This document shows, in pieces, positions 41,021 to 49,738 of a DNA stretch of 64,000 nucleotides. The stretch is from Mycobacterium sp. MBM. GTDB taxonomy: Bacteria; Actinomycetota; Actinomycetes; Mycobacteriales; Mycobacteriaceae. A program made the position numbers and the translations under genes. The stretch lies in assembly GCA_021648845.1 (NCBI GenBank), contig JAKJHY010000023.1, positions 1 to 64,000 of the forward strand, read 5' to 3'. How positions within the stretch are numbered: the first letter of the stretch is position 1; the number at the start of each line of letters is the position of its first letter. The notes under the pieces are model-generated. The model did no database searches, had not been told where the DNA came from, and saw nothing but the letters and a program-made list of their open reading frames with translations.

Positions 41021-43377
41021 GTTCTGCGCGGGTGCTGCGCGTCCTCACCGCCGCGGTCCTGCTGCTGCTGTTCGTCACCCCCGCCCTGGTACCGCGCGCC
41101 GCGGCGGGTGAACCCGGCGCCGCGACGTTCCTGACGCTGCGGATCGACCGCGTCTCCCCCGACACCGTCACCACCACGACGGGCTCGATCGTCACCGTCA
41201 CCGGGACGGTCCGCAATGTCGGCGACCGGCCGGTCCGAGACGTGGTGGTGCGACTCGAACACGCACCCGCGGTCACCGGGTCGGCCGGTTTGCGCACCAA
41301 TCTGTCCGGCAACCTCGATCAGTACGCGGCGGTCGGGCCGTTCATCACCCTCTCGACCGAACTGCAACGCGGCCAGCAGGTGCCCTTCACGCTCACCTAT
41401 CCGCTGCGCGGCACCGGCGAGCCCTCCCTGCAGATCGACGAGCCGGGGGTCTACCCGCTGCTGGTGAACGTCAACGGCACCCCGGACTACGGGGCGCCGG
41501 CCCGCCTCGACGACGCCCGCTTCCTGCTGCCCGTCCTGGGTGTGCCGCCCGACCCCGCCACCGGGGATGCCGAGGGCGTGTCGGCGGTGGTCCCACCGGA
41601 CACCTCCCGGCCGGTCGGGATGACGGTGCTGTGGCCGCTGGCCGACCGCCCGCGGCTGGCCGCCGGGATCCCCGGCGGGACCACCCCGGTGCGTCTGCTC
41701 GACGACGACCTGGCGACCTCGCTGGCGCCGGGCGGTCGGCTGGACACCCTGCTTTCGGCGGCCGACTTCGCGACCAGCCCCCAGGTCGACCAGGACGGCG
41801 CCATGACCGGTGCGCTGTGCCTGGCCCTCGACCCCGACCTGCTCATCACCGTCAACGCCATGACCGGCGGCTACGTCGTCAGCGACGACCCCAACGGCGG
41901 GCTGAACGCCGCCACCCGTCCCGGCACCGGCCAGGAGGCCGCCGTCGACTGGCTGGGCCGGCTCAAGACGCTGGCGCAGCGGATGTGCGTCACCCCGACC
42001 GTGTACGCCCAGGCCGACCTCGACGCGCTCCAGCGGGTCGGTGACACCGGCCTGAGCGTCGTCGCGACCCGCGGGGCCGCCGATATCGTCGACCAGATCC
42101 TGGGGGTGCGTTCGGTGCGCGGCGCCACCCTCATCGGCGACGGGCCGCTGACCGCACCCGCGGTGACGCTGCTCGGCGCCCAGGGCCCGACCGTCGCGGT
42201 GGCCGCAGCGCCGCTGTCGGCCGGCGACACCGGCGCCGCCGACCTGGCCCCGCGGCGCAACTCGCTCGACGTCGTCACCGCCCCCTTCGATCCCGGCCTG
42301 GCGGCCGCGCTGGCCGGCCTCGGCGCCGCGCCGGTCACCCCCTCCTATCTCGACCAGGACCTCCGGATCCCGCTGCAGCACGATTCGCGCGCGGCCCGAC
42401 TGCAGAATGCGATCGGGGCGCTGTTGTGGCGCGGCCTGGCACCCGACTCAGAACCCCGCACACAGATCACGATGCCGCCGTTGACCTGGGACCTGGCTCC
42501 CGATGAGGCCCAGCGGGTGCTGACGTCGGTGGCGACGGCCATCGGCGCGGGCCTGGCCTACCCGCGCCCGCTGCGCGCGGTGATCGCCGAAACTCCGCGG
42601 ACGGCACCGGCCGTGCCGGTACCGGCACCCGAACCCGCCGCGGGCGCCCGCTTCGACGACGGGGTGACCTCCGGCATCGCGGCCGTCACCGGCAGACTGT
42701 GGGGCCTGACCTCGGCGCTGACCGTGGACCAGCGCACCGGACTGACCGGCACCCAGTACACCGCCCCGCTGCGCGAGGACATGCTGCGCGCCCTCAGCCA
42801 ATCGGTCCCCGCCGATACCCGCAATGCTGCTGCCCAGCAACGACTTTCCACCGTCAGCCGCACCGTTGCCGACCTGTTCGGGGCGGTCACGGTGGTGAAT
42901 CCCGGTGGCTCCTACACCCTGGCCACCGAACGCAGCCCGCTGCCGTTGGCGCTGCGTAACGACCTGCCCGTGCCGATCCGGGTCCGGCTGCACATCTCGG
43001 CACCGCCCGGGATGACGGTCACCGATCCCGGTGAGATCGAACTGCCACCGGGCTTCCTGCCGCTGCGGGTGCCCATCGAGGTGCACTTCACCCAGCGATT
43101 CGCCGTCGATGTGAACCTGAGCACCGTGGACGGGTTGCCGCTCGGGGATCCGGTCCGGTTGTCGGTGCACTCCAACGCCTACGGCAAGGTGCTGTTCTTC
43201 ATCACCCTCACCGGCGGTGCCATCCTGGCGCTGTTGGTCGGCCGGCGGCTGTGGCACCGATTCCGCGGCGAACCCGACCGGGCCGACCTGATCCCGCCGA
43301 CCCGGCGCCCCGATCCGCTGGACACCGCGCTGGCGCATGGCGCCGAGCCGACCCGACGCGGCGAAGAGCCGCGATGA
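41017..43377 (+). CDS. DUF6049 exported membrane-anchored protein (Rv3909 homologue)
   Basis: The 786-residue protein has an N-terminal signal segment (about 8-30, LTAAVLLLLFVTPALVP), a large extracytoplasmic part with a Big/CARDB-like N-terminal domain (TGSIVTVTGTVRNVGDRPVRDVVVRLEH), and one C-terminal membrane helix (about 724-746) followed by a short basic tail. It always lies between mutT4 and murJ in mycobacteria, with four-base overlaps on both sides (GTGA, ATGA), so a role with MurJ in cell-wall precursor export is likely but unproven. Confidence 0.87.
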   Translation: MSSARVLRVLTAAVLLLLFVTPALVPRAAAGEPGAATFLTLRIDRVSPDTVTTTTGSIVTVTGTVRNVGDRPVRDVVVRLEHAPAVTGSAGLRTNLSGNLDQYAAVGPFITLSTELQRGQQVPFTLTYPLRGTGEPSLQIDEPGVYPLLVNVNGTPDYGAPARLDDARFLLPVLGVPPDPATGDAEGVSAVVPPDTSRPVGMTVLWPLADRPRLAAGIPGGTTPVRLLDDDLATSLAPGGRLDTLLSAADFATSPQVDQDGAMTGALCLALDPDLLITVNAMTGGYVVSDDPNGGLNAATRPGTGQEAAVDWLGRLKTLAQRMCVTPTVYAQADLDALQRVGDTGLSVVATRGAADIVDQILGVRSVRGATLIGDGPLTAPAVTLLGAQGPTVAVAAAPLSAGDTGAADLAPRRNSLDVVTAPFDPGLAAALAGLGAAPVTPSYLDQDLRIPLQHDSRAARLQNAIGALLWRGLAPDSEPRTQITMPPLTWDLAPDEAQRVLTSVATAIGAGLAYPRPLRAVIAETPRTAPAVPVPAPEPAAGARFDDGVTSGIAAVTGRLWGLTSALTVDQRTGLTGTQYTAPLREDMLRALSQSVPADTRNAAAQQRLSTVSRTVADLFGAVTVVNPGGSYTLATERSPLPLALRNDLPVPIRVRLHISAPPGMTVTDPGEIELPPGFLPLRVPIEVHFTQRFAVDVNLSTVDGLPLGDPVRLSVHSNAYGKVLFFITLTGGAILALLVGRRLWHRFRGEPDRADLIPPTRRPDPLDTALAHGAEPTRRGEEPR

Positions 43378-46300
43378 ACGCACCGCAACGCGTCCCGCGC
43401 GGGCACGGCACCCGCCGCCGGGCGGGGGGTGCCGGGGACCAGGCCCGGCGACCAGTCGAGGAACTGTCGGATTCCGCGGTGGTGTCCCGGTCCTGGGGCA
43501 TGGCGTTGGCCACACTGGTCAGCAGGCTCACCGGGTTCGGCCGGATGGTGCTGCTGGCGCTGATCCTCGGCGGCCCGCTGCTGAGTTCGTTCACCGTGGC
43601 CAATCAGCTGCCGAACATGATCGCCGCCTTGGTGCTCGAGGCGACCTTCACCGCCATCTTCGTTCCGGTCCTGACGCGTGCCGAACGCGACGATCCCGAC
43701 GGCGGTGCCGCCTTCGTCCGGCGCCTGGTCACCTTGGCCACCGCGCTGCTGATCGTGGCGACCGTCCTGTCGGTGGCGGCCGCACCGCTGCTGGTAGATC
43801 TGATGTTGGGCAGCGACCCCCTGGTCAACCGGCCGCTGACCACCGCATTCGCCTACCTGCTGTTGCCCCAGGTGGTGTTCTACGGGTTGTCGTCGGTATA
43901 CATGGCGATCCTGAACACCCGCAACGTGTTCGGGCCGCCGGCCTGGGCGCCGGTGCTCAACAACATCGTCGCGATCCTCACCCTTGGGGTGTATGTGTTG
44001 GTGCCCGGCGAGCTGTCGATCGACCCGGTCGAAATGGGCAACGCCAAACTGCTGGTGCTGGGCATCGGCACCACCCTCGGTGTGGTGGCCCAGGCCATGA
44101 TGCTGCTGCTGGCCATCCGCCGGGAGCGCATCAGCCTGCGACCGCTGTGGGGTATCGACGACCGGCTCAAACAATTCGGCATGATGGCCCTGGCGATGGT
44201 GCTCTACGTGCTCATCAGCCAGATCGGGCTGATCGTCGGCAACCAGATCGCCAGCGGCGCAGCGGCTTCCGGTCCGGCCATCTACAACTACACGTGGCTG
44301 ATCCTGCAATTGCCGTTCGGCATCATCGGGGTGACGGTGCTGACCGTCGTCATGCCGCGGCTGTCCCGCAACGCCGCCGCCGGCGACGGCCCCGCGGTGC
44401 TGGCCGACCTGAACCTGGCGACCCGCCTGACCATGCTGATCCTCATCCCGATCGTCGCGATGATGACCGTCGGCGGGCCGGCCATCGGCAGCGCCCTGTT
44501 CGCCTACGGCAACTTCGGTCAGACCGACGCCGGCTACCTCGGGATGGCGATCACGCTCTCGGCGTTCACCCTGATCCCGTACACGTTGGTGCTGCTGCAG
44601 CTGCGGGTGTTCTACGCCCGCCAGCAGCCGTGGACCCCGATCGTGCTGATCCTGGTGATCACCGCGGTGAAGATCGCCGCATCGGTCGCGGTGCCGCACC
44701 TGGTGGCAGACCCGGGCATGGTCGCCGGCTATCTCGGGCTGGCCAACGGGCTGGGCTTCCTGGCCGGCGCCAGCGTCGGCTACCTGGTGTTACGGGCCAA
44801 CCTGAACCCCCCCGGCGGTCGGATGATCAGCCTGGAGGTGCTGCGCACCATCCTGGTGACCATCGTCGCGTCGATGCTGGCCGGCCTGGCCGCCCACATC
44901 GTCGACCAGCTCCTCGGACTGGAGTCTCTGACCGAGCGGGGCGGGCTCGGTTCCCTGCTGCGGCTGCTGGTACTCGGCATCATCATGGTGCCGATCCTGG
45001 CTGCGGTGCTGTGGGCGGCCAAGGTGCCCGATGCGCTGGCAGTGGTTGCCGCACTCCGACGCCGGCTGCCTGGCCGCACGGCCGTGCCCGAGCCACCCAC
45101 TTCCAGGCTCGATGGGCAACACGTCACGTACTCTGATCACAGCAATTCGCATCCGCTGCGGCCTTCACGCCCCCCGGCTGCCCGCCGGTACGGACCGCGC
45201 GCGGGGATTGCGGAGCAGCAGATGCCGAAAGGACCAGCGGTGAGCGATAAACCCGTGAGCGGTTCGGCGCCCGGGGCAGGTGCTCGACCTGGAACCGACC
45301 CCGAACCCGGCGCCACGACCCGCATACCGGTGACGCCTGATTCGCGGCCGTCGGCCGGCGATTTCCAGCCGGACACCGGTGGCTTCAGCTCGCGGCCCCC
45401 CGCGGATTACGGCGGCGACCCGACCCGCGAACCGTTGGCCTTCGATGCCCCGCGCGAGCCCGCGCTGGAGGCCGCCACCGCCGACGAGGACATCCACCTC
45501 ATCCCGGGCGCCACCATCGCCTCCGGCCGCTACCGGTTGTTGGTGTTCCACGGCGGTCCGCCGCATCTGCAGTTCTGGCATGCCCTGGACACCGCGCTGG
45601 ACCGGCAGGTGGCGCTGACCTTCGTCGATCCCGACGCCGTGCTGCCCGACAGCGAGCTGCAGGAAATCCTGACCCGCACCATGCGGCTGTCGAAGGTGGA
45701 GTCCCCCGGCATCGCCCGCGTGCTCGACGTGGCACGCACCGGTTCGGGCGGTCTGGTGGTGTCGGAATGGATCCGGGGCGGATCGCTGGCCGAGGTCGCC
45801 GAAACCCGGCCGTCCCCGATCGGCGGTGCCCGCGCCATCCAGTCGTTGGCCGCGGCCGCCGAGGCCGCGCACCGCGCCGGTGTCTCGTTGTCCATCGACG
45901 ATCCGAGCCGGGTGCGGGTGAGCATCGAGGGCGATGTCGTGCTCGCCTTCCCCGCGACACTGCCCGACGCCACCCCCGAGGACGATATCCGCGGTATCGG
46001 TGCCGCGCTGTACGCGCTGCTGATCAATCGCTGGCCGCTGCCGGATTCCGGGCTGCACAGCGGGCTGGAGCCCGCCGATCTCAACGCCGCGGGCCAGCCC
46101 GTGGAACCGCAGTCCGTCGACCGCGAGATCCCGTTCCAGATCTCGGCGGCGGCGGCCCGCGCCGTCCAGGAGGACGGCGGCATCCGCACCGCACCGACCT
46201 TGCTCAATTTGCTGCAGCAGGCCACCGCGGTCGCCGACCGCACCGAGTTCATCGCCCCGCTCGAGGAGCGCCCGGCCGGCACCTCCGCCCGGCCGGGGCC

Positions 46301-46952
46301 CGCCGAGGCCGATCCGGAGGCGGCCGCGCGCCGCCGGAAGGGCATGATCATCGGCTTGGCCGCCGGCGGTGTGGTGGTGGTCGTCGCCCTGGTGATCCTG
46401 GCCACCGTGCTCAGCCGCATCTTCGGTGATGTGGGCGGCGGTATCGACCGTGACGAGCTCGGTTTGAACAATCCGACCACCTCCGCGGAGCCCGACGCGG
46501 GTAGCACCGTCAAACCGGTCCGCGCCACCGTGTACTCGCCCGAGGGTGAGGCCGACGCGCCCGCCGAGGCGGGCCTGGCGATCGACGGGAACCCGTCGAC
46601 GGTGTGGCCGACGGACACCTACTCCGACCCTGCGCCGTTCCCCGGGTTCAAGAACGGCGTCGGTTTGATGCTGCAGTTGCCCCGGCCGACCGCGATCTCC
46701 TCGGTGACCCTCAACGTCTCCAGCGTGGGCACCGCGGTGCAGATCCGCGGCTCGGACACCGCGAACCCGGCCGCCCTCGAGGACACCACCGCGCTGACGG
46801 ATCCGACCCCGTTGAAGAAGGGGTCCAACACCATCGAGATCGCCGATCCGCAAGCCACTCCCTATCTGCTGGTGTGGATCTCCACGCTGGGAACCGTCGA
46901 CGGCAAGAGCCGCTCCGATATTTCCGAGATCACCCTCGAATCGGCGTCCTGA
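43374..46952 (+). CDS. murJ: Lipid II flippase MurJ (MviN) with pseudokinase domain
   Basis: The 1192-residue protein joins a 14-helix MOP-family flippase (about 40-560; AVVSRSWGMALATLVSRLTGFGRM, VANQLPNMIAALVLEATFTAIFVP) to a cytoplasmic pseudokinase domain (about 704-945, RYRLLVFHGGPPHLQFWHALDTALDRQVAL) lacking catalytic kinase motifs, a membrane helix (about 990-1013) and an extracytoplasmic discoidin-like domain (about 1040-1190). In mycobacteria PknB phosphorylates the pseudokinase part, which then recruits FhaA to restrain peptidoglycan synthesis. The ATG overlaps the DUF6049 stop (ATGA). The gene matches Rv3910 in build and length. Confidence 0.95.
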   Translation: MNAPQRVPRGHGTRRRAGGAGDQARRPVEELSDSAVVSRSWGMALATLVSRLTGFGRMVLLALILGGPLLSSFTVANQLPNMIAALVLEATFTAIFVPVLTRAERDDPDGGAAFVRRLVTLATALLIVATVLSVAAAPLLVDLMLGSDPLVNRPLTTAFAYLLLPQVVFYGLSSVYMAILNTRNVFGPPAWAPVLNNIVAILTLGVYVLVPGELSIDPVEMGNAKLLVLGIGTTLGVVAQAMMLLLAIRRERISLRPLWGIDDRLKQFGMMALAMVLYVLISQIGLIVGNQIASGAAASGPAIYNYTWLILQLPFGIIGVTVLTVVMPRLSRNAAAGDGPAVLADLNLATRLTMLILIPIVAMMTVGGPAIGSALFAYGNFGQTDAGYLGMAITLSAFTLIPYTLVLLQLRVFYARQQPWTPIVLILVITAVKIAASVAVPHLVADPGMVAGYLGLANGLGFLAGASVGYLVLRANLNPPGGRMISLEVLRTILVTIVASMLAGLAAHIVDQLLGLESLTERGGLGSLLRLLVLGIIMVPILAAVLWAAKVPDALAVVAALRRRLPGRTAVPEPPTSRLDGQHVTYSDHSNSHPLRPSRPPAARRYGPRAGIAEQQMPKGPAVSDKPVSGSAPGAGARPGTDPEPGATTRIPVTPDSRPSAGDFQPDTGGFSSRPPADYGGDPTREPLAFDAPREPALEAATADEDIHLIPGATIASGRYRLLVFHGGPPHLQFWHALDTALDRQVALTFVDPDAVLPDSELQEILTRTMRLSKVESPGIARVLDVARTGSGGLVVSEWIRGGSLAEVAETRPSPIGGARAIQSLAAAAEAAHRAGVSLSIDDPSRVRVSIEGDVVLAFPATLPDATPEDDIRGIGAALYALLINRWPLPDSGLHSGLEPADLNAAGQPVEPQSVDREIPFQISAAAARAVQEDGGIRTAPTLLNLLQQATAVADRTEFIAPLEERPAGTSARPGPAEADPEAAARRRKGMIIGLAAGGVVVVVALVILATVLSRIFGDVGGGIDRDELGLNNPTTSAEPDAGSTVKPVRATVYSPEGEADAPAEAGLAIDGNPSTVWPTDTYSDPAPFPGFKNGVGLMLQLPRPTAISSVTLNVSSVGTAVQIRGSDTANPAALEDTTALTDPTPLKKGSNTIEIADPQATPYLLVWISTLGTVDGKSRSDISEITLESAS

Positions 46953-47038
46953 CGACGTTATCCCCAGGCCCAATCCGGTGTATCTGCTGGTCACCGGGCC
47001 GGTGCGAAGAGGTGCGTGGGTGGCCGCCGGTGCGGCCC

Positions 47039-47044
47039 TACTGT
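47039..47044 (+). promoter_or_regulatory. Leaderless-type -10 box of sigM
   Basis: TACTGT is followed by seven bases (TCGGCAG) and GTG at 47052. This supports the shorter sigM start and a leaderless transcript from a SigA-type promoter. Confidence 0.55.
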
Positions 47045-47051
47045 TCGGCAG

Positions 47052-47648
47052 GTGGGGACCTTCGGGGGAAGCGCCGGGCGGGATCGCACCGACGAACAGC
47101 TGCTGGCCGCGCATGTCGCGGGTGATCGATTCGCGTTCGAGGAGCTGTTCAACCGGTATCAGCCCCAGCTGTATCGGCTGGCGCGGGTCACCACGCGCTG
47201 TCCCGACGACGCCCGCGATGCCCTGCAGGACGCCATGCTGTCCGCACACTGCGCCGCGCCGAAGTTCCGGCACGACTGCTCGGTGAGCAGTTGGCTGTAC
47301 CGCATCGTGGTGAACGCCTGCCTGGACCGGCTGCGGCGGCATAAGGCCCGCCCGACGACGCCGCTGGAGGGGCTTACCTCGGCGGGCTGTATCGGCGACC
47401 CTTCGGCGGCGGTGGACACCGCGATCGTCGTCGAGCGCGCGTTGATGTGCCTGCCCGTGGACCAGCGCGCGGCCGTCGTCGCCGTCGATATGCAGGGCTT
47501 CTCGGTGGCCGAGGCGGCCCGCCTGCTGGGCATCCCGGAGGGCACCGTGAAGAGCCGCCGGGCTCGGGCCCGGCGCAGGCTGGCGAGCACGTTGGGCTGT
47601 CTGGGCGCACCGACCTCCCTCGCGGTGGCGCGCGCCACCGCGCGATGA
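47052..47648 (+). CDS. sigM: ECF sigma factor SigM
   Basis: The 198-residue ECF sigma factor has region 2 (LLAAHVAGDRFAFEELFNRYQPQLYRLARV, DALQDAMLSAH, SVSSWLYRIVVNACLDRLRR) and region 4 (LPVDQRAAVVAVDMQGFSVAEAARLLGIPEGTVKSRRARARRRL). Mycobacterial SigM turns on a small envelope regulon late in growth. The GTG at 47052 is chosen from the -10 box seven bases upstream and because the protein then begins like M. tuberculosis SigM; GTG codons at 47016 and 47031 are alternatives. The anti-sigma-type gene follows seven bases after the stop. Confidence 0.92.
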   Translation: MGTFGGSAGRDRTDEQLLAAHVAGDRFAFEELFNRYQPQLYRLARVTTRCPDDARDALQDAMLSAHCAAPKFRHDCSVSSWLYRIVVNACLDRLRRHKARPTTPLEGLTSAGCIGDPSAAVDTAIVVERALMCLPVDQRAAVVAVDMQGFSVAEAARLLGIPEGTVKSRRARARRRLASTLGCLGAPTSLAVARATAR

Positions 47649-47655
47649 TGGTCGC

Positions 47656-48204
47656 GTGCCACGTGATTCCGGTAATCCGGATGGATCCGGGGAGGAGTCG
47701 GACCCGGGAACCCGGGGACCGACCCCGCACCGGGTGGTGCTCCCCGGGGCCACGCACCACCGGCAGGACCGGCCGCCGGTGCGCTGGCGGCGCGGTGCCG
47801 CCGCCGCGGGTGCGCTCGCCGGTGTCCTCGGCCTCGGCCTCGGCGGGGCCGCTCTGTCCAGCGATGACCAGCCCGACGATGCCGGGTTCAGCCGGGCGAA
47901 CGGGACGTCCGCCCGGCACATCACCGCGCGCCCGGCCAGGCTTCCGATGACCGATGCGCAGATCGTCGCGCTGCTGGAGCGCCCCCCGGATGTGGGCCCG
48001 CTGGCCGACCCGCGCGCCTGCCTGGACGCCCTGGGCGCATCCCGGATTCTGGGCGCCGCACCAGTGTCGCAGGCCGGCGCGCCGGCCGTGCTGCTGGTAT
48101 TGCCCGGGGCAGATCCCTCGTCGCTGGTTGCCGTGGTGGTCGCACCGGATTGTCCGGCCTCCGGCAGCGCGCCGCTGTCCCGGACGGTGTTGGCCCGCCC
48201 CTAG
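47656..48204 (+). CDS. rsmA: RsmA-like membrane protein (anti-SigM homologue, short N-terminus)
   Basis: The 182-residue protein has a 46-residue cytoplasmic part, one membrane helix (about 47-67, GAAAAGALAGVLGLGLGGAAL) and an extracytoplasmic domain (LPMTDAQIVALLERPPDVGPLADPRACLDALG) that matches the C-terminal half of M. tuberculosis RsmA (Rv3912). As I recall, that protein is about 254 residues with an N-terminal cytoplasmic anti-sigma domain near 100 residues; here only 46 residues of low-complexity sequence precede the helix and the gap to sigM is seven bases. So the SigM-binding part seems lost or much reduced. Start is GTG 47656. Confidence 0.8.
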   Translation: MPRDSGNPDGSGEESDPGTRGPTPHRVVLPGATHHRQDRPPVRWRRGAAAAGALAGVLGLGLGGAALSSDDQPDDAGFSRANGTSARHITARPARLPMTDAQIVALLERPPDVGPLADPRACLDALGASRILGAAPVSQAGAPAVLLVLPGADPSSLVAVVVAPDCPASGSAPLSRTVLARP

Positions 48205-48214
48205 ACGGCGTCCG

Positions 48215-48240
48215 GGAACACCCCGGCCTACCCTGATGTT
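48215..48240 (+). promoter_or_regulatory. SigH-type promoter of trxB-trxC
   Basis: GGAACA (48215-48220), a 17-base spacer and GTT (48238-48240) fit the mycobacterial SigH consensus GGAAYA-N16-20-GTT. The trxB2-trxC genes of M. tuberculosis belong to the SigH oxidative-stress regulon, which supports the call. The promoter begins 11 bases after the rsmA stop, 46 bases before the trxB ATG. Confidence 0.65.
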
Positions 48241-48285
48241 TGAATACACGGCCGTGTGAACGGCAGAAAGGCTGGGATATCCAGG

Positions 48286-49248
48286 ATGTCCACCACTTCT
48301 GAGGTCACGTCCCCCATTCACGACGTGATCATCATCGGATCCGGCCCGGCCGGGTACACCGCCGCGGTCTACACCGCGCGGGCCCAGCTGAACCCCTTGG
48401 TCTTCGAAGGTATCCAGTTCGGCGGCGCGCTGATGACCACCACCGAGGTGGAGAACTACCCGGGGTTCCGCGACGGCATCACCGGGCCCAACCTGATGGA
48501 AGAGATGCGCGAGCAGGCGCTGCGCTTCGGGGCCGATCTGCGGATGGAAGACGTCGACGCCGTCGACCTGAGCGGTCCGATCAAGACGGTCACCGTCGGC
48601 GACGAGACGCACCGCGCCCGGTCGGTGATCCTGGCGATGGGCGCGGCGGCCCGCCAGCTCGGGGTCCCCGGCGAGATGGAGCGTATCGGCCTGGGTGTGA
48701 GCACCTGTGCCACCTGCGACGGATTCTTCTTCCGCGACCAGGACATCGCGGTGGTCGGCGGAGGTGACTCGGCGATGGAGGAGGCGATCTTCCTCACCAA
48801 GTTCGCGCGCAGCGTCACCCTGATCCACCGTCGCGAAGAGTTCCGCGCGTCCAAGATCATGCTGGACCGCGCGAAAGCCAACGAAAAGATCACCTTCCTG
48901 ACCAACAGCGCGATCACCGACATCGAGGGTGACCCGAAGGTGACCGGAATTCGCTTGCAGGACACCGTGACCGGCGAAGAATCGAAGCTTGCGGTGACGG
49001 GCGTTTTCGTCGCGATCGGCCATATCCCGCGTTCGGACCTCGTCCGCGGTCAGGTGGACGTCGATGCCGACGGTTATGTGCAGGTGCAGGGCCGCACCAC
49101 TGCGACATCGCTGGAGGGCGTCTTCGCCGCCGGTGATCTGGTCGACCACACCTACCGCCAAGCGATCACCGCTGCCGGATCCGGCTGTGCGGCAGCCATC
49201 GACACCGAGCGCTGGCTCACCGAATTCCCCGCTCCGACAGAAGAATAG
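48286..49248 (+). CDS. trxB: Thioredoxin reductase
   Basis: The 320-residue flavoprotein transfers electrons from NADPH through FAD to thioredoxin. It has the FAD motif IIIGSGPAGYTAA (15-27), the redox pair CATC (Cys141, Cys144), the NADPH motif VVGGGDSAMEEA (about 156-167) and the final GVFAAGDLVDHTYRQ. ATG 48286 gives a normal N-terminus; an in-frame GTG at 48256 would add ten residues with no homology. It is followed 26 bases later by trxC and preceded by a SigH-type promoter. Confidence 0.96.
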   Translation: MSTTSEVTSPIHDVIIIGSGPAGYTAAVYTARAQLNPLVFEGIQFGGALMTTTEVENYPGFRDGITGPNLMEEMREQALRFGADLRMEDVDAVDLSGPIKTVTVGDETHRARSVILAMGAAARQLGVPGEMERIGLGVSTCATCDGFFFRDQDIAVVGGGDSAMEEAIFLTKFARSVTLIHRREEFRASKIMLDRAKANEKITFLTNSAITDIEGDPKVTGIRLQDTVTGEESKLAVTGVFVAIGHIPRSDLVRGQVDVDADGYVQVQGRTTATSLEGVFAAGDLVDHTYRQAITAAGSGCAAAIDTERWLTEFPAPTEE

Positions 49249-49274
49249 ACCCCCACACCAGTAAGGAAGATCCG

Positions 49275-49607
49275 ATGACCGAGAACTCTGCAACATCCGT
49301 CGTCACCGACGACTCGTTCGCCCAGGACGTGTTGACCAGTTCCACCCCGGTGCTCGTCGATTTCTGGGCCACCTGGTGCGGGCCGTGCAAGATGATCGCT
49401 CCGGTGCTGGAGGAGATCGCCTCGGAGAAGGCCGGTGAGCTCAAGGTGGTGAAACTCGACGTGGACGCCAATCCGGGCACCGCCCGGGACTTCCAGGTGG
49501 TGTCGATCCCGACGTTGATCCTGTTCAAGGACGGGCAGCCGGTCAAGCGTATTGTCGGGGCGAAGGGCAAGGCCGCCCTGCTGCGGGAAATCGCGGATCA
49601 CGCCTGA
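49275..49607 (+). CDS. trxC: Thioredoxin
   Basis: The 110-residue protein has the thioredoxin fold with active site WCGPC (34-38) and the cis-Pro segment VVSIPTLILFKDG. It reduces protein disulfides with electrons from TrxB, encoded 26 bases upstream. GTAAGGAAG is the ribosome-binding region. It corresponds to Rv3914, the main thioredoxin of M. tuberculosis. Confidence 0.96.
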   Translation: MTENSATSVVTDDSFAQDVLTSSTPVLVDFWATWCGPCKMIAPVLEEIASEKAGELKVVKLDVDANPGTARDFQVVSIPTLILFKDGQPVKRIVGAKGKAALLREIADHA

Positions 49608-49672
49608 CGCCGGGCACCCGCTGGCGAATCACACACTCGGGTTTTCCGGATTTTTGCGGGCATCTGAGACAA

Positions 49673-49678
49673 TACTGT
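49673..49678 (+). promoter_or_regulatory. Candidate -10 box upstream of cwlM
   Basis: TACTGT lies 60 bases before the cwlM ATG in the 131-bp gap after trxC. The region around 49640-49660 is T-rich (GTTTTCC, TTTTTGCG). It may give cwlM a promoter independent of the SigH-driven trx genes. Confidence 0.35.
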
Positions 49679-49738
49679 CAGTCCGAACTGCAACCGCGAG
49701 CGTCCTGTGGGCGGTGCAGCGTGTCTGAAAGGGCAGGT

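Noticed and set aside
45165..47924. A 919-residue minus-strand frame across murJ, sigM and rsmA
   Set aside because: It spans three well-supported plus-strand genes and shows only shadow composition.
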